From the NCBI RefSeq assembly GCF_030272615.1, contig NC_081406.1:232056396-232120395 (forward strand): a DNA stretch of 64,000 bases. The letters are read 5' to 3'. Under the pieces are notes generated by a model, which made no database searches, was not told where the DNA came from, and saw only the letters and a program-made list of their open reading frames with translations. The stretch comes from Cryptomeria japonica. Lineage: Eukaryota; Streptophyta; Pinopsida; Cupressales; Cupressaceae. Shown here piece by piece: positions 34,248 to 46,379 of the stretch; within the stretch, counting starts at the first letter, position 1, and each line of letters begins with the position of its first letter. The position numbers and the translations under genes were made by a program.

Positions 34248-36295
34248 ATGGTCGCAACTCGATCCCAAAAGAAAAAGATGGTTGATCAACAATATGGCAT
34301 GCCAAACATTGCTGTCCTATATGAAGATCCCACGCAAGATCATACACAAAGTGGGCAACCAAGTGATCAAGATCAAAGCCAAAATCTTGACATGGTTAAC
34401 CAAGATGAACTTTGTCCGGAAGTGCAAACTTTCCTAGCCGATTCTTATAACCAAGAGATGATAGAAAAGTTTATTAAACACAATCCTACTGCACTTCTGA
34501 AAACTCTTCTTGAACATGGAGCTCAACTTCCACCTGAATTTAATAGATTCTCTCTCGTCCAAAAATCACAAGGAGACCTCGCTCCCACACAAAGTGTTGC
34601 ACCTACTATTCAAACTCAATCAATTGTAGCCCCATCAATCATCCAAGCCCAATCAATGCCACCCGCGACACCTGCCACCATGGTCTCCATCCCGCCTTCT
34701 TCCTCCTTACCATCCATACCACTATCAAATCCAATCTCATCCATTCTCCAACAAACTTCTATACCACCTCCTTCTATTCAACCACATATTTCTATTCCAC
34801 AAACTTCCCTTTCTCCCAATAATGTCACAAATTTTATCCAAACCGCATTCAATCCCATCACAACAGTTGGCAGACAGCAACCAACTATCACACGAACCCC
34901 AGCGACATTGGTCATCACATCCCACATTCCCACCTCCTCATCATATCAATATATTGGTGGTGGTGCACCTTCTTTAGTTCATCCAATTCTTGGGGCAGAT
35001 ACAATTCATCAATATCAAAGTCCACAACAAGACCTCATCAAGGAAATTCAAGACATGAAGAATATCATCAAAAACATGAAAGAAAAGACTAATAAAAGGA
35101 AAGCTTACTCATTCGAAGAGTTTTGCCCTTGTCCTTACGACCCATCTATATCAGTTGCACCATATCCCCCAGGATTTGAGATCCCTAAATTCACCAAGTA
35201 TGAAGGCAAAGGAGACCCCCGCGACCATGTCCGAGAATTCCACATCTTATGCCAAGAAGTCTCCTATAGTGACCTTTATCTTCCCAGACTCTTTCCCAAG
35301 AGTCTCACGGGAGATGCCCTGGCATGGTTCTCATCTTTACCACGAGGTTCTATTATCTCTTTTCCAGACTTGGCAGAAAAATTTGTGGCCCACTATGCAT
35401 ACAACATGGGTAATGATGTTTCTATGATGAACCAATGTAATACAAAACAAGGCCTGGAGAAACCTTCACCAATTTCCTACAAAGATGGCGACATCTTATC
35501 AAAAAATTCTAGTGGGACATGCCAGAACAACATCAAACTGAACTATTTCAAAAGAACTTGGTGCCTGAACTTTCAAGACCTTTAATATCTCAATGTATCA
35601 AATCCTTCCAAAAATTGACCGATAAGGGCCTCGCCCTCGAACGTGTCTTGTTGGAGGAAGGAACCTTGAAACATTACCAGAATTCATCACAAATTTTTTC
35701 CTCTTATCATAATGACAAGCCAAAATTCTGGGCTAAAAATAAAAACGTGGTCAATGATGGTGTAACTGATGCAAAGTGGGTCCAAACCGTGGCCGCTCCC
35801 CCAAAATCCACCACCAATATTCATCAATTCAACAATCAAAACAATTCAAATCAATATCAAAAACCTCACAACAATGTCTCAATCCAAGGACGACCACCCT
35901 GATCAAATAACAGGACTCCAAGAGATTTCACTCCTCTTGCTGAGCCTATTGAAGTGGTGTTTCAAAAACTTGTCCAAGCAGGTATAGTGGTTTTTCCAAT
36001 CACTCATCTGTTTGATCCCAATCAACCTAAACCAAGATGGTATAATGAAAATGAGTATTGTGAATACCATCATATCAAGGGACATGATACACTAAAGTGT
36101 ATGAAACTGAAGATCTACATACAAGATCTCATTGATAGAGGTGATATTGAGGTAGCAAATGCAAAACCTGGTAATAACAATGACAAACTCAAAATGTACC
36201 AGGAACCCTTCCCAAAGCATGATAAAGGGAAAGGCTCATCATCTAACGCAATGGATTATGACTACGCTAATCACGTAACCGGTTTTGATTTTTAG
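34248..36295 (+). pseudogene. Gag of the Tat element, frameshifted
   Basis: Starts MVATRSQKKKMVDQQYGMP. A long Pro/Ser/Gln-rich linker (about residues 120-250) precedes the retrotransposon Gag core (PPGFEIPKFTKYEGKGDPRD, then LTGDALAWFSSLP and FPDLAEKFVAHY). A frameshift near 35460 moves the rest (NFLQRWRHLIKKF and later) to another frame, with TAG at 35510 and TGA at 35900. The C-terminal part has a CCHC-like knuckle (YCEYHHIKGHDTLKCMK) near 36056-36105 and ends at TAG 36293. Protease begins in the -1 frame. Gag would form the particle and bind RNA; this copy cannot be read through. Confidence 0.9.
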
Positions 36296-38230
36296 TAAGT
36301 CGCATTGAACCTGCAGACAATCATGTCAATGTCATAATCATCCAAGGAGTTAATCCTCCTTCTTCCAAAAGCAAACCAAATCTGGCTAGAATAGTCATTC
36401 AAGGTGCCACACCTTCCACCTCCCATTTCCAGAATGACTGTAATGCAACTACACGCCGAGGAAGAGTCACCATCCAAGGAGTTCCTCCCCCACCAAACCC
36501 CCCACCCATGTCTTCCACCCGCCGATATGACCTCCTTGATCAACTTGGGAAGACACCCGCGCAGATCTCCATTTTGGAACTTCTCAAGACTTCTCCAGTC
36601 CATAAAGAAATTTTGGAACAAGCCCTTCTCCAATCACACGTTCCTGATAACATCAACGCCACCCAATTTCAAACCCTCATTGGAAACCTTGCTACCCAAC
36701 AGCACATTGTATTTAACTCCCAAGATGCTCCCGCAGATGAGGACCATAATAAACCTTTGCACATCGAAGCTCTCATCCACAAGCATAAGGTCAAACGTAT
36801 CCTGATAGACGGTGGATCCAGGCTTAATCTATGTACATACAAATTAATAAAACAATTGGGACTTTCTGAGGATCTGATAGACACATCAGGAAGGATCACA
36901 ATAAAGGCATATGATGATGCAGAAAGAATTTCAAAGGGCGTGATCACCTTACCTCTTCAAGTGGGCCCCATTACAATTGAAACCCCTTGCCAAGTACTTG
37001 ATCTTGATCTCCCCTACAACATTCTTCTCGGGAGGCCATGGATTCATTCCTTGCAGGTCATACCCTCCACCTATCACCAATGCATCAAATTCCCCTATAA
37101 TGGAAAAGTGATCACTGTCAAAGGTGATCCCCAACCTTTTCAATATTGCAAACTATTAGAGGGGAAGCATCGGTATCATTGCCCACTAAATAGACCTTCG
37201 CCAACGCCTCCATCTGACACATCAAATGTTGCCTCCACATCATCCCAACCAAATAATCAAATCAAGATCTTGGACAATGGCTGTGGAGAATACAAATTGG
37301 AGGACGTCTTATTAATAGGCAACCTCCCTCTTTCTCCTAAGTCATTTGGTAAACCAAAAGAGATAAAAAAGGACCTGAAACCAATCATGCAATGCCAGAA
37401 CACCACCTTCTAGCAATGGGGCCCACTTGATAACGAGAATCTCAAAGCAGATATCTCTTCATGGCTGTACCGGGAAGAGGACGATGATCCAACAAGAATA
37501 TCCAAAGAAATGTACCCAAAAGCATTTGCCATAGTTGAAAAAATGGGTTACAAAGGACACGGTCTGGGACCAGAGGAGAAAGGAAGAAAAGCACCCATAA
37601 ATCCTATCTCCTACAGATACAACAGAGGTTTGGTGTACACCTCGGTGCCTAAGATTACTATCGTCGGTGCCCCTTCTAGTCCTGCTTTGGATATCGAAAG
37701 CGCTGATGAAGAGGAATTCCACGAAACGCCTTATGAATACGAGAAAGATACCTTCTTCAACGCTTACATCAATACCATCACCCCTGTAACCCCTCCCACT
37801 TCACATGAGCTACATCTTATCCATCCTGAACTCATTGACTGGGGCCAACGAGACAAACCCACTTTAGATATCTGCGCCGACGACAATGCTCTCATTGCTC
37901 TCCTAACAACGCAAAATATGGAAGATTGTAATAGAATTGAGGGTATTGAACTACACGAAAAGGGATACTTTGGTAGTCAAGTCAATGCCCTTATCCACAA
38001 AAAAGATAATAAAAGAAAAAGATATGATTTCCTAGGTGAAAACCTCTCTGAGGCGCCTTTGGATGAACAAGAAATAAAAACAAAGGGCGTATCTGAAAGT
38101 GAAAACCTGGAAAAGGCACTTGATGATGAGGGATTTGACCTCCCTACCATTGGTTACCTTCCACAGGACAAATCAAATTTGTTGATAGAAGAAACAGACA
38201 GCATCAACATGGGCACCGAAGTCATTCTGA
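36295..38230 (+). pseudogene. Protease and G-patch region of the Tat polyprotein
   Basis: A single frame from 36295 opens with repeats of the type VIIIQGV, RIVIQGA and VTIQGVP, then a Pro-rich segment. The aspartic protease follows with ILIDGGSRLN (36799 onward; DGG replaces the canonical DSG/DTG, as in many Tat elements) and NILLGRPWIHSL. TAG at 37411 interrupts it. After the stop, YPKAFAIVEKMGYKGHGLGP and EEKGRKAPINP (37513-37605) match the G-patch consensus (KMG, G-x-GLG, G), an RNA-associated module. An acidic region leads to RT. Confidence 0.85.
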
Positions 38231-40130
38231 AAAATGTGCTCATTGCCAAATCCCTCACTGATATCGAAAAAAAAGACTCCATCAACTTCCTTACAGAGGT
38301 TAAAATCAATTTTGCATGGTCCTATTCTGATATGCCAGGGTTGGATCCTGCCTTGGTGGTTCACAATCTCGCCGTTCGCCCAGATGCAAAACCTATAAAA
38401 CAAAAACTCCGCAAAATGCACCTGCATATTGCTCTCTTGGTCAAGGCAGAACTTCAAAAGTTGTTAGATGCAGAATTTATCAAACCCATAGACTACGCTG
38501 AATGGGTCTCCAACATTGTGCCTGTCGGCAAACCTGCTGGGGGCATTCGCATTTGCATAGATTTCTGAGATCTAAATATAGCTTGTCCTAAAGACAATTT
38601 CCCGCTCCCAAACATAGATATGATTGTGGATCTTACAACAAGACATGAAATGCTATCGCTAATGGATGGGTTTTTTGGATACAACCAAATCAGGATAGCA
38701 AATGAGGATCAGCATAAAACTGCATTCACAACACCATGGGGTACTTTTTGTTACCGGGTCATGCCTTTTGGCCTTAAAAATGCTGGAGCTACATATCAAC
38801 GGGCAATGACAGCAATTTTTCATGACCTCTTGCACAAAATTATGGAGGACTATGTGGATGATCTGCTAGGCAAATCCAAGACAAGACAAGAGCACATCCC
38901 TATTCTAAAACAGATCTTCAAAAGATTGGAAAAATACAAGTTGCGCCTAAATCCTAAAAAGTGTGTGTTTGGCATCACACCGGGAAAACTACTAGGATTC
39001 ATTGTTTCCCGCAGAGGCATCGAAGTTGATCCCGCAAAAGTAAAAGCTATTATGGAAATGCCTCTGCCAAAAACTCTCAGACAACTACGCAGTCTCCAGG
39101 GAAAACTCCAATCTGTCAGGCGTTTCATTTTACAGCTAGCCGACAAGTGCCATCCATTTGCACATTTGTTACGTAAACACACAAAATTCAAATGGGATTG
39201 CCTCTGTGAAAAGGCCTTTGAAAAATTAAAAGAATATCTAGCATCACCTCCATTTTTGATGCCACCTACCCCTGGAAAACCCCTCATTTTGTACATATGT
39301 GCTACTACAGTGGCATTGGGGGCATTACTGGCGCAAACAGATGATCAAGGGAAGGAACACGCCATTTACTACATCAGTCGGACGTTGGTAGGATATGAAC
39401 TCAACTACAACCCCATTGAAAGAGCATGTTTGGCATTAGTATTCAGCACACAGAAACTACGACACTATATGCTAAACAACAAGACAAAATTAATTGCTAA
39501 AATTGATCCACTTAAATATCTCCTGTCAAAAGCTACTCTCACTAGCAGAACGGCTAAATGGGTCATGCTTCTAAGTGAGTTTGACATCGAATATGCAGAC
39601 AGAAAGGCAATCAAGGGATAAGTTATTGCAGATCAGTTGGCTGAAGTTCCACTTCCAAGCGACCATCCTCTTCACACAGAATTACCAGATGAGTTCATTA
39701 TGACTGTTGCCACATCCTCCACATGGAAATTGTATTTTGATGGCTCCTACACTCAAAATGGATCGGGGGCAGGAATATTATTGGTCACACCTCAAGGAGA
39801 TGGCATCCCCAAATCATACAAGATAGCCTTTGCATGTACTAATAACATAGCAGAATACGAGGCCCTCATCACAGGTTTACGCTTGGCTATCCACTGGAAA
39901 ATAAAGGAATTACAAGTCTATGGTGATTCTCAGCTCGTCATAAAACAAGTCAATGATGAATACCAGACAAAAGATGATAAACTCCTTCCCTACCGTACCA
40001 TGGTTGAAGATCTTAAGCAACATTTCACGGTAATCAGGTTTGATCAAATCCCACGAACAAACAACAGGGCTGCAGATGCAATGGCCACCATTGGCTCCCT
40101 CCTTCAAATGCCAGCACACAGTCAGAAGTG
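38230..40130 (+). pseudogene. Reverse transcriptase, RNase H and archaeal-type RNase H of the Tat element
   Basis: RT: LLDAEFIKPIDYAEWVSNIV and GGIRICIDF, then TGA at 38566, DLNIACPKDNFPLPNID, GFFGYNQIRIANEDQHKTAF, WGTFCYRVMPFGLKNAGATY and the catalytic EDYVDDLL (about 38846). First RNase H: ILYICATTVALGALLAQ, IYYISRTL and YNPIERACLAL. TAA at 39619 falls where Gln fits (AIKG, then VIADQLAEVP). Second RNase H: LYFDGSYTQNGSGAGI, NIAEYEAL, VYGDSQLVIKQV and NNRAADAMA, with all four acidic catalytic positions kept. Two RNase H domains in tandem mark the Tat group. Apart from the stops the domains look intact. Confidence 0.9.
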
Positions 40131-41475
40131 CGAGTTCTTGGTCGAGCAATTGTTTATACCAGCATACGACCTACCAGAATCTAAAATGGTGTGTGTTCTC
40201 GTTGGTCCAGAGTCCCCTTGGTACCAAGAAACCTTCGCTTTCCTCAAAGACAACACCATTCTCCCACATCTCACCAAAACCCAACAACAAACTTTCATCC
40301 GCCGATGTGCCCGTTACACCATCCTTGCAGACACCTTGTTCAGAAGGCATTTTGATGGTTCCCTCCTAATGTGTTTAGATAAACAAGAAGCCAAATGGGC
40401 ATTACGCGAAGTACATGAGGGCATCTGTGGGGCACACTCAAGTGGACTCACATTGGCTAAAAAAATTTTGAGAATAGGATACTATTGGCCTAAAATGGAA
40501 GAAGATGCATACAACTATGTGAAGAAATGCATCCCTTGCCAGCAGCATGGTGACAAGATTCATGCACCATCACAAGAATTGCAGCCATTCATTACACCGT
40601 GGCCCTTCTCGCAGTGGGGGCTCGATCTCATTGGGAAAATCCACCCTTCATCTTCCAACGGACATAAATTCATTATCACCGCCACCGAATACTTCACAAA
40701 GTGGGTAGAGGCTATCCCTCTTACTTTCACCACCGGCAAGCAAATATCCAAATTCATCCTGAACTACCTAATTTGCTGATATGGCATCCCAAAAGTTATC
40801 ATTACAGATAATGGTAAACAATTTAAAAACCAAGATGTCAAAGAACTCTGCCAAAAATTCAACATCCAACACCGCTTCTCCACTCCATATTATCCTTAAG
40901 GCAATGGCCAAGCTCAGGCTTCTAATAAAACCCTAATAAAAATCTTCAAAAAGACAGTCAATGAAGTGGGCCGTGATTGGCACCTCCAAATCCATCCTGC
41001 ATTGTGGGCCTACTGCACCTCCATCCGCACCCCCACAGGTGCCACTCCTTATTCCCTAGTATTTGGTTCTGAAGCTATCCTTCCCCTTGAGATCGAGATC
41101 CCCTCTCTAAGGGTATCGCTACAAAACATCCTACCAGAGGAAGAATACAGAATTGCCCACTTACAAGAGCTAGAATTGTTAGATGAAAGGCGTCTCAAGG
41201 CCTTGAATCATCTCCGGGTATATCAAAACCATCTGTGCATGAGTTATCATAAAAAAGTCAGAACCCAAGAATTCCAAGTTGGTGATCTTGTCCTCATGGA
41301 GAATCAGAAAAATCTACAAGAAAGAGAAAAGAAAGGCAAGTTCGAGCCTAATTGGCTTGGACCATATGTAATCACAGCGAAATATGGATCAGGAGCTTAT
41401 CAGTTGGCTACTCCCGAAGGCGATCCTTTGGATGATCCGATGAATATCATGCACCTCAAAAGGTTTTATGCTTAG
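40130..41475 (+). pseudogene. Integrase of the Tat element
   Basis: The HHCC zinc finger lies at VHEGICGAHSSGL and CIPCQQHGD (40410-40555). The catalytic core has WGLDLIGKIHP, then TGA at 40777 (LIC, then YGIPK), ITDNGKQFKNQDVKELC, TAA at 40897 and GNGQAQASNKTL. The first two Asp residues are present, but the third catalytic position, 36 residues after the second Asp, is Gln instead of Glu. The C-terminal domain includes FQVGDLVLMENQK and PNWLGPYVITAKYGSGAY, ending MHLKRFYA at TAG 41473. Two stops plus the Glu-to-Gln change make it inactive. Confidence 0.9.
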
Positions 41476-42587
41476 TCCTCAGAAAGTCTTAAATTGTCAA
41501 AAAAATTAAAAAAAAAATTTTAAAAAAAATCCTGAAAAAATTGTCACTTTGGTGCAAACCTGGCAAATAGGCACCTTATGATACAAAAAAATTAAGAAAA
41601 AAAAGAAAAAAGAAAGAAAAAGAAAGAAAACAATTCTTGGTGCTATGGGCAAGTATCTTGGTGAAAACCTCTATGCAGGTGCCAAGGTAAATAACCGGAT
41701 CCACTGTCTATCATGTCGATACTAAAAATCATCTGCCATCCAGCCCATCCATGCACAACATTCCTTCTTTTCCGCCTCCCAATAAAACATGTGTATGATG
41801 ATGAGTCTTCGCCTAAGTCATGAACAAGAAATGTCCCAGTGAAACTGAGCTTTTATTCCTCTGTATAAGCTTCAAGAAGTCTTGAGAAACAATCCCAAGT
41901 CCATCCTAGTTCTACTCTTGGCAAGAGGTATCATTTGGTCGCAAGGAAGCGACTTGTTAGATTTTGTTAGATCTTTTCATATAGGCTTGCATCTTTTGCC
42001 CTACAACTGCCACTATTTACGACTGCCTGGGTTCTTCCATATCCAAGTATGTTATGATAGGTGCATACTGGGGCATATTTCATAGTATGGCATGTTTTGG
42101 ATCCTTCTTGTATAAATCGGTGACCTGGTACTAGTGTTTATCAACACTTACCTTCTCATGTACAAGAGGTATCGGTGTGTTTGAGGGTTTCCTTGCACGA
42201 ACCCACAACTTTGTATTAGTGTTTCTTAACACTTGCATTGTTGTGTACAATAAATTCCCGTTTATCTGCAGAGTTAGTCCACACCCTGGGTTTCTCATGG
42301 CATCCTGATTTCTATAAGCAGTGGTGCAAGTCACTCAGGGCAACATCAAACTAGGTTGGCTCTCCACATTTGTTGTGCACAAAATCTCACCATCATTCCA
42401 TCAAATCCTAAACTCAATAATCCCATGGAGTTCTTAATTGCCCCCATTTTCCTCCGTGGTCTCGCATCTCTTATTCTTCTTTCCAAATACCTCACGACTA
42501 CTTCATATATCTTCCTCATTTATCCCTTCCACCCTAATTTTTCTTCCTCTGTTTTTTTTTTTTTTTCCCTCACATAATCAATTATGA

Positions 42588-43165
42588 TTCTAATCATGTC
42601 TTATATAGGATGAATCCTTCCTGAAACTAGACGTTGTGATCTGATCATGTCTTTTACAGGATGAATCCTTCCTGAAACCAGACGTTGTGATCTGATCATG
42701 TCTTATACAGGATGAATCCTTCCTGAAACCAGACGTTCGTTGTGATCTGATCATGTCTTATACAGGATGAATCCTTCTTGAAACCAGACGAGTTGATCAT
42801 GTCTTATACAGGATGAATCCTTCCTGAAACCAGATGAGCTGATCATGTCTTATACAGGATGAATCCTTCCTGAAACCAGATGCTCTAATCATGTCTTATA
42901 CAGGATGAATCCTTCCTGAAACCAGACGTTCGTTGTGATCAATCATGTCTTAATTCTTCCTGAAACCAGACGTTGTGATCAATCATGTCTTATACAGGAT
43001 GAATCCTTCCTGAAACTAGACGCTCTTATCATGTCTTATACAGGATGAATCCTTTCTGAAACTAGACGTTGTGATCAATCATGTCTTATACAGGATGAAT
43101 CCTTCCTAAAACCAGACACTTTGATCATCTTTGTCTTATACAAGATGAATTCTTCTTGAAACCAG
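42588..43165 (+). repeat. About twelve tandem repeats of 41-55 bp in the Tat 3' region
   Basis: Units read ATCATGTCTTATACAGGATG, then AATCCTTCCTGAAACCAGAC and a variable spacer (GTTGTGATCTG, GAGCTG, GCTCTA). Spacer length accounts for the unit variation. One unit near 42945 lacks the TATACAGGATG part. Confidence 0.9.
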
Positions 43166-43375
43166 ACTGAATCTAGATCTTATCAATCGAATCAAATCAA
43201 ATCTATCGGGATATCAATTTCGCAAAACTCCAAAGATCAAATACCTCAATTGATCTCCCGAGGGGGCATCGCCATACTGTAATCTATAAATCAAGAGTCG
43301 GGGCATCCTATTGAACCAATATCAACATCAAAACAAGATTATTCTTTGAATCAATGCGTCATCACACCTCGCTTC

Positions 43376-43389
43376 AAAGAGGGGCAAAA
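43376..43389 (+). promoter_or_regulatory. Polypurine tract of the Tat element
   Basis: AAAGAGGGGCAAAA directly precedes the 3' LTR start at 43390. Confidence 0.85.
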
Positions 43390-44510
43390 TGTAGACACTT
43401 AAAAATAATTATTTTAATTATTTTTAATTCCTCACATAATTAATTAATTAATTATGTTAATTAAAATTATTCTCAATATTAATTAAATATAATTAATATT
43501 GTCACTATAGCATATGATTGATTTATTTAATAAATCAATCCCTTTCTTTATTCTTCTAAAAAATCAAATCCTCACAAATCTTCCTCTTAGCTAATTAATT
43601 TCAATTAATTAGTTAACCTACATGATTCCTACAAATCATCTTCTTAATTCATCATTAACCTAATAAATTCTTCTAGAAACTCCCTAAACTCACTTAACAT
43701 TATTCTTCTAATTTTTTATTCCCTCCACTCATTCTCTCTCCTAGTCAAATTCTCCTACAAATATAAATCCCACCTAACATTTCCTCTAATTCCCCTCCTA
43801 ATGAGTCGTTAATGGCTAATCATCATGATTAGCCACAAAGTCAACTCTTTGTCCTTTCATCCAACCACTAGCTTTAAATGCTCTTTTTCTAGATGAATGT
43901 AAGATTTTTGAAATCTCACATTCCTCTAGGCATTTCCCTCTCCCAAGGAATTTTTAATTCTTTTTTATTCTTCTAATCCCCATAATATCCGTTTTTGGAG
44001 AATTTTTAATTCCTCCAATGCATCTTGTAGAGTGTGGAGATACGAAATGCCTTTAAGGCATATTTCTTGGTCTCCACACCCTCTCTTGGACCTTGTGTGA
44101 CCTCACAAGTAAATCTTAGCCCTTCATCTCGAATTCATCCTAGCCATCTGTTTTCCTCTCCTCTTCCTATAAAATAGGGTTCCATCCCTTCATTTAAAAC
44201 ATCTTGAAATCCAGTAAGCTTATGCTGCCCTTTTGAGCCCAGGAAATCATCTTGGCAACTTGATCATCTCATCCTTATCATTCATCCTAATCATTTCTGC
44301 ACAATATTGGAGAGTCATCCACATCCAGCAATCAAAGGAGCACATCAAGTGGAGCATTATCAAGGGGCACCTTCACTTCATCAAGCTCAATCCGAAGGAG
44401 AAGGTAAAATCGCAAGGTGAAATGGTCTTTTAATGATATTTTAGCATTCTACATGTTTATTTCGTTATGTTTTGATTAGTTTACCTTTCAAATATGTTTT
44501 TCCCTCTTCA
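43390..44510 (+). repeat. 3' LTR of the Tat element
   Basis: 1,121 bp, the same length as the 5' LTR, differing at roughly 18 scattered positions, mostly transitions. Followed by the CCTGT duplication. Confidence 0.95.
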
Positions 44511-44515
44511 CCTGT

Positions 44516-45317
44516 AATAAGTGTAGCAAAAGAAAACTTTCTTAATATTAATTTTCATCAAATAAATTAATTACATACCCAAGAAAATCAGTTATAGGTC
44601 TAATTTCTTATTACAAGGTTGTTTTTTACTTATAGAGCTTGTCCTTTCACCTAGGAATGCTTCCAAATGGTTTGATATATTATTTAAGACCTGAACAATC
44701 TGATGTACCCTTAAAGATGCTCAAAACCCTATGTCTCAGCTAGGGTTTGTTGCAAATCACTTTCAAAGGGTACAACTGGGTCGTAGAAACTCATGAAGTT
44801 GATGGAAATGTCCCAAATGGACCCAATCTGCAATAATTCCTTTTAATTACAACTATTGCAACCTAATTATTGATGTCTTCTTATTGACCCCCCTAAAAAG
44901 AACAATTAAGCAAACCCTTGGGAGGTATTGCACTCTTATAGGCCTTCAAAATTGTGAAGGGTTTCGTCTCCACAACCTACAAATTATGACGTAAATGTAA
45001 GAGATCTCCAAGCTCCAAAATGTTGCTATCAAAATGAGTGAATGGCAAGAATGGGCCCCCAAATGTCACTTTATTCCTCTCAACCCTAATTCAACTCTTT
45101 TCGGGTTGCAGTATTTTAATTTATTAATTTTTAATTGTCTCCCAATGTTGGTCGTACCTTTCCATGACTCCCTTATTAAAAAAAAAAAAATCTTTAAAAA
45201 CAACCTTGTCTTACTAGGTTGTACATGTTCCATGGGGGTCCACTTTATTTAATCACTTTATTATAATATTATAAAGTGACTTTATTAAAGAACACATTAT
45301 TATATTTAAAATAGGAG
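44516..45317. other. Interior of the putative long-TIR element
   Basis: AT-rich with poly(A/T) runs and no supported gene. A 72-codon plus frame at 45034 has no recognisable content. Confidence 0.4.
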
Positions 45318-45606
45318 ACTATCTCTAATCAACTGAAAAAGCACATCAAGCCCCTTGTCAGGCTCAAGAACCTTCTTAGAGGTGGTTAACAGGTGAACTA
45401 CCAGTCTCCCCTAAAAAATAGGGATCCTTCTAAAAAATAGGAGATTGGTCCTAAGCTCCTAAAATTCCTCCCAAACCTCCCCAAAGGGTCACAAGACCCC
45501 TAAGTGGGTGCCCTATCCACTATATTAGCCTATGGGAACCCTATTGATAAGCTAACCTTGCTAAAAACTCTGACACTAAGGAAGGCACAAAAATGGGGAC
45601 ATTACA
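45318..45606 (-). repeat. Right inverted arm
   Basis: Reverse complement of 28869-29166 with scattered substitutions and small indels. The two arms have diverged much more than the gypsy LTRs between them, consistent with the arms being older. Confidence 0.85.
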
Positions 45607-46379
45607 AGATGGAATATGTCACATTATGTCAATGATAGGTGGAGTAGGTAAATTAATTCTCATTTGGATAGGTAGTTGATCAAGGGTAGGGACCACCCCT
45701 GGTCATTGCATGGCAAAGGAATGTTATATATGTTCACCATGTTGTGTGGTGAGGAAGCAAAACACCACCATAAACATCCACTTCCTCACATTTAAGGTGC
45801 ATGGGCTCTTATTTCCCCCAAGGTCATCCACATTAACTATGTGTTCCTTCCCACTTACTTTTTTCAAATGGCGTCAACTAAGTTTGATGCATTTGAACAA
45901 TCAAACATCCTACTCATAATACTTGATCATAGATCTAGGTTTTGATACACTTTTTATCCATGTCTCTCAAATTGTACCTCTCATCATCAATCTAGGGGAT
46001 AGGTGAATGAATTAGAGTTCTTGCCTCTTCCTATGACAAGCATGAAGAAACAACTTAACAATAAAGATGAATATCATTTATTTACACCAACTAATATAAG
46101 TTAAAATAAGAAATTTAGAATAACATCTCTATTACTAACTCAATTCTTTTAATGGGGTATAAAAGATATTATTCCTATAGCAACACACATCTCTAGTGAT
46201 CAACAATGGAAGGGAAGAAATAGTACTAAAATTCATCAACTAAGAACAAGAACAAGGTCATTTGACCAAAATAATGAAACTTATGTGCATAAGCTACATA
46301 ACATTAATTTTAGATATTGAATGGCTCATTCTCTACATATATGATGATAAAAAATACTAAAACATAACTCAATGAAACT
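45607..46379. other. No gene recognised
   Basis: Unremarkable moderately AT-rich DNA between the inverted arm and the next LTR. The only open frame (45710-45919) lacks any recognisable feature. Confidence 0.4.

Larger units (their letters stand above)
41476..43389 (+). other. Long 3' non-coding region of the Tat element
   Basis: Contains an A-rich stretch (41496-41635), no open frame of note, the 42.6-43.2 kb tandem array and the PPT. The short frames at 41882-42577 have no recognisable content. Confidence 0.7.
30261..44510 (+). mobile_element. Complete Tat-type Ty3/gypsy retrotransposon, 14,250 bp
   Basis: The element is bounded by the 5-bp duplication CCTGT (30256-30260 and 44511-44515). 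It has two 1,121-bp LTRs starting TGTAGACACTT and ending CTTCA, a PBS, a 2.85-kb leader with several repeat families, gag, then protease, G-patch, reverse transcriptase, RNase H, a second archaeal-type RNase H and integrase in one frame, a 1.9-kb 3' region and a purine tract before the 3' LTR. PR-RT-RH-aRH-IN order with the second RNase H defines the Tat group of plant gypsy elements. The LTRs differ at roughly 18 sites (about 98 percent identical), so insertion is fairly recent. All reading frames carry stops, so it is non-autonomous now. Confidence 0.95.
28869..45606. mobile_element. Possible long-TIR DNA element hosting nested insertions
   Basis: TGTAATGTCCCCATTTTTGT at 28869 reappears as its reverse complement ending at 45606, and about 300 bp from each end (28869-29166 and 45606-45318) align at roughly 80 percent by eye. 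Removing the hAT-like element (with one TSD copy) and the 14.25-kb gypsy element (with one TSD copy) leaves about 1.7 kb with two long inverted ends, the shape of a non-autonomous Mutator-like or foldback element. No matching target-site duplication was found outside the ends. The alternative is two independent insertions of one repeat family in opposite orientation. Confidence 0.45.

Noticed and set aside
36404-40757. Secondary plus and minus open frames overlapping the Tat polyprotein
   Set aside because: They lie in other frames of a region fully explained by gag, protease, RT, RNase H and integrase motifs.
44511-45606. Solo LTR (TGTAATAAG to GACATTACA)
   Set aside because: The left TG falls in the CCTGT duplication made by the gypsy insertion and no TSD matches; the inverted-arm reading explains the right end better.
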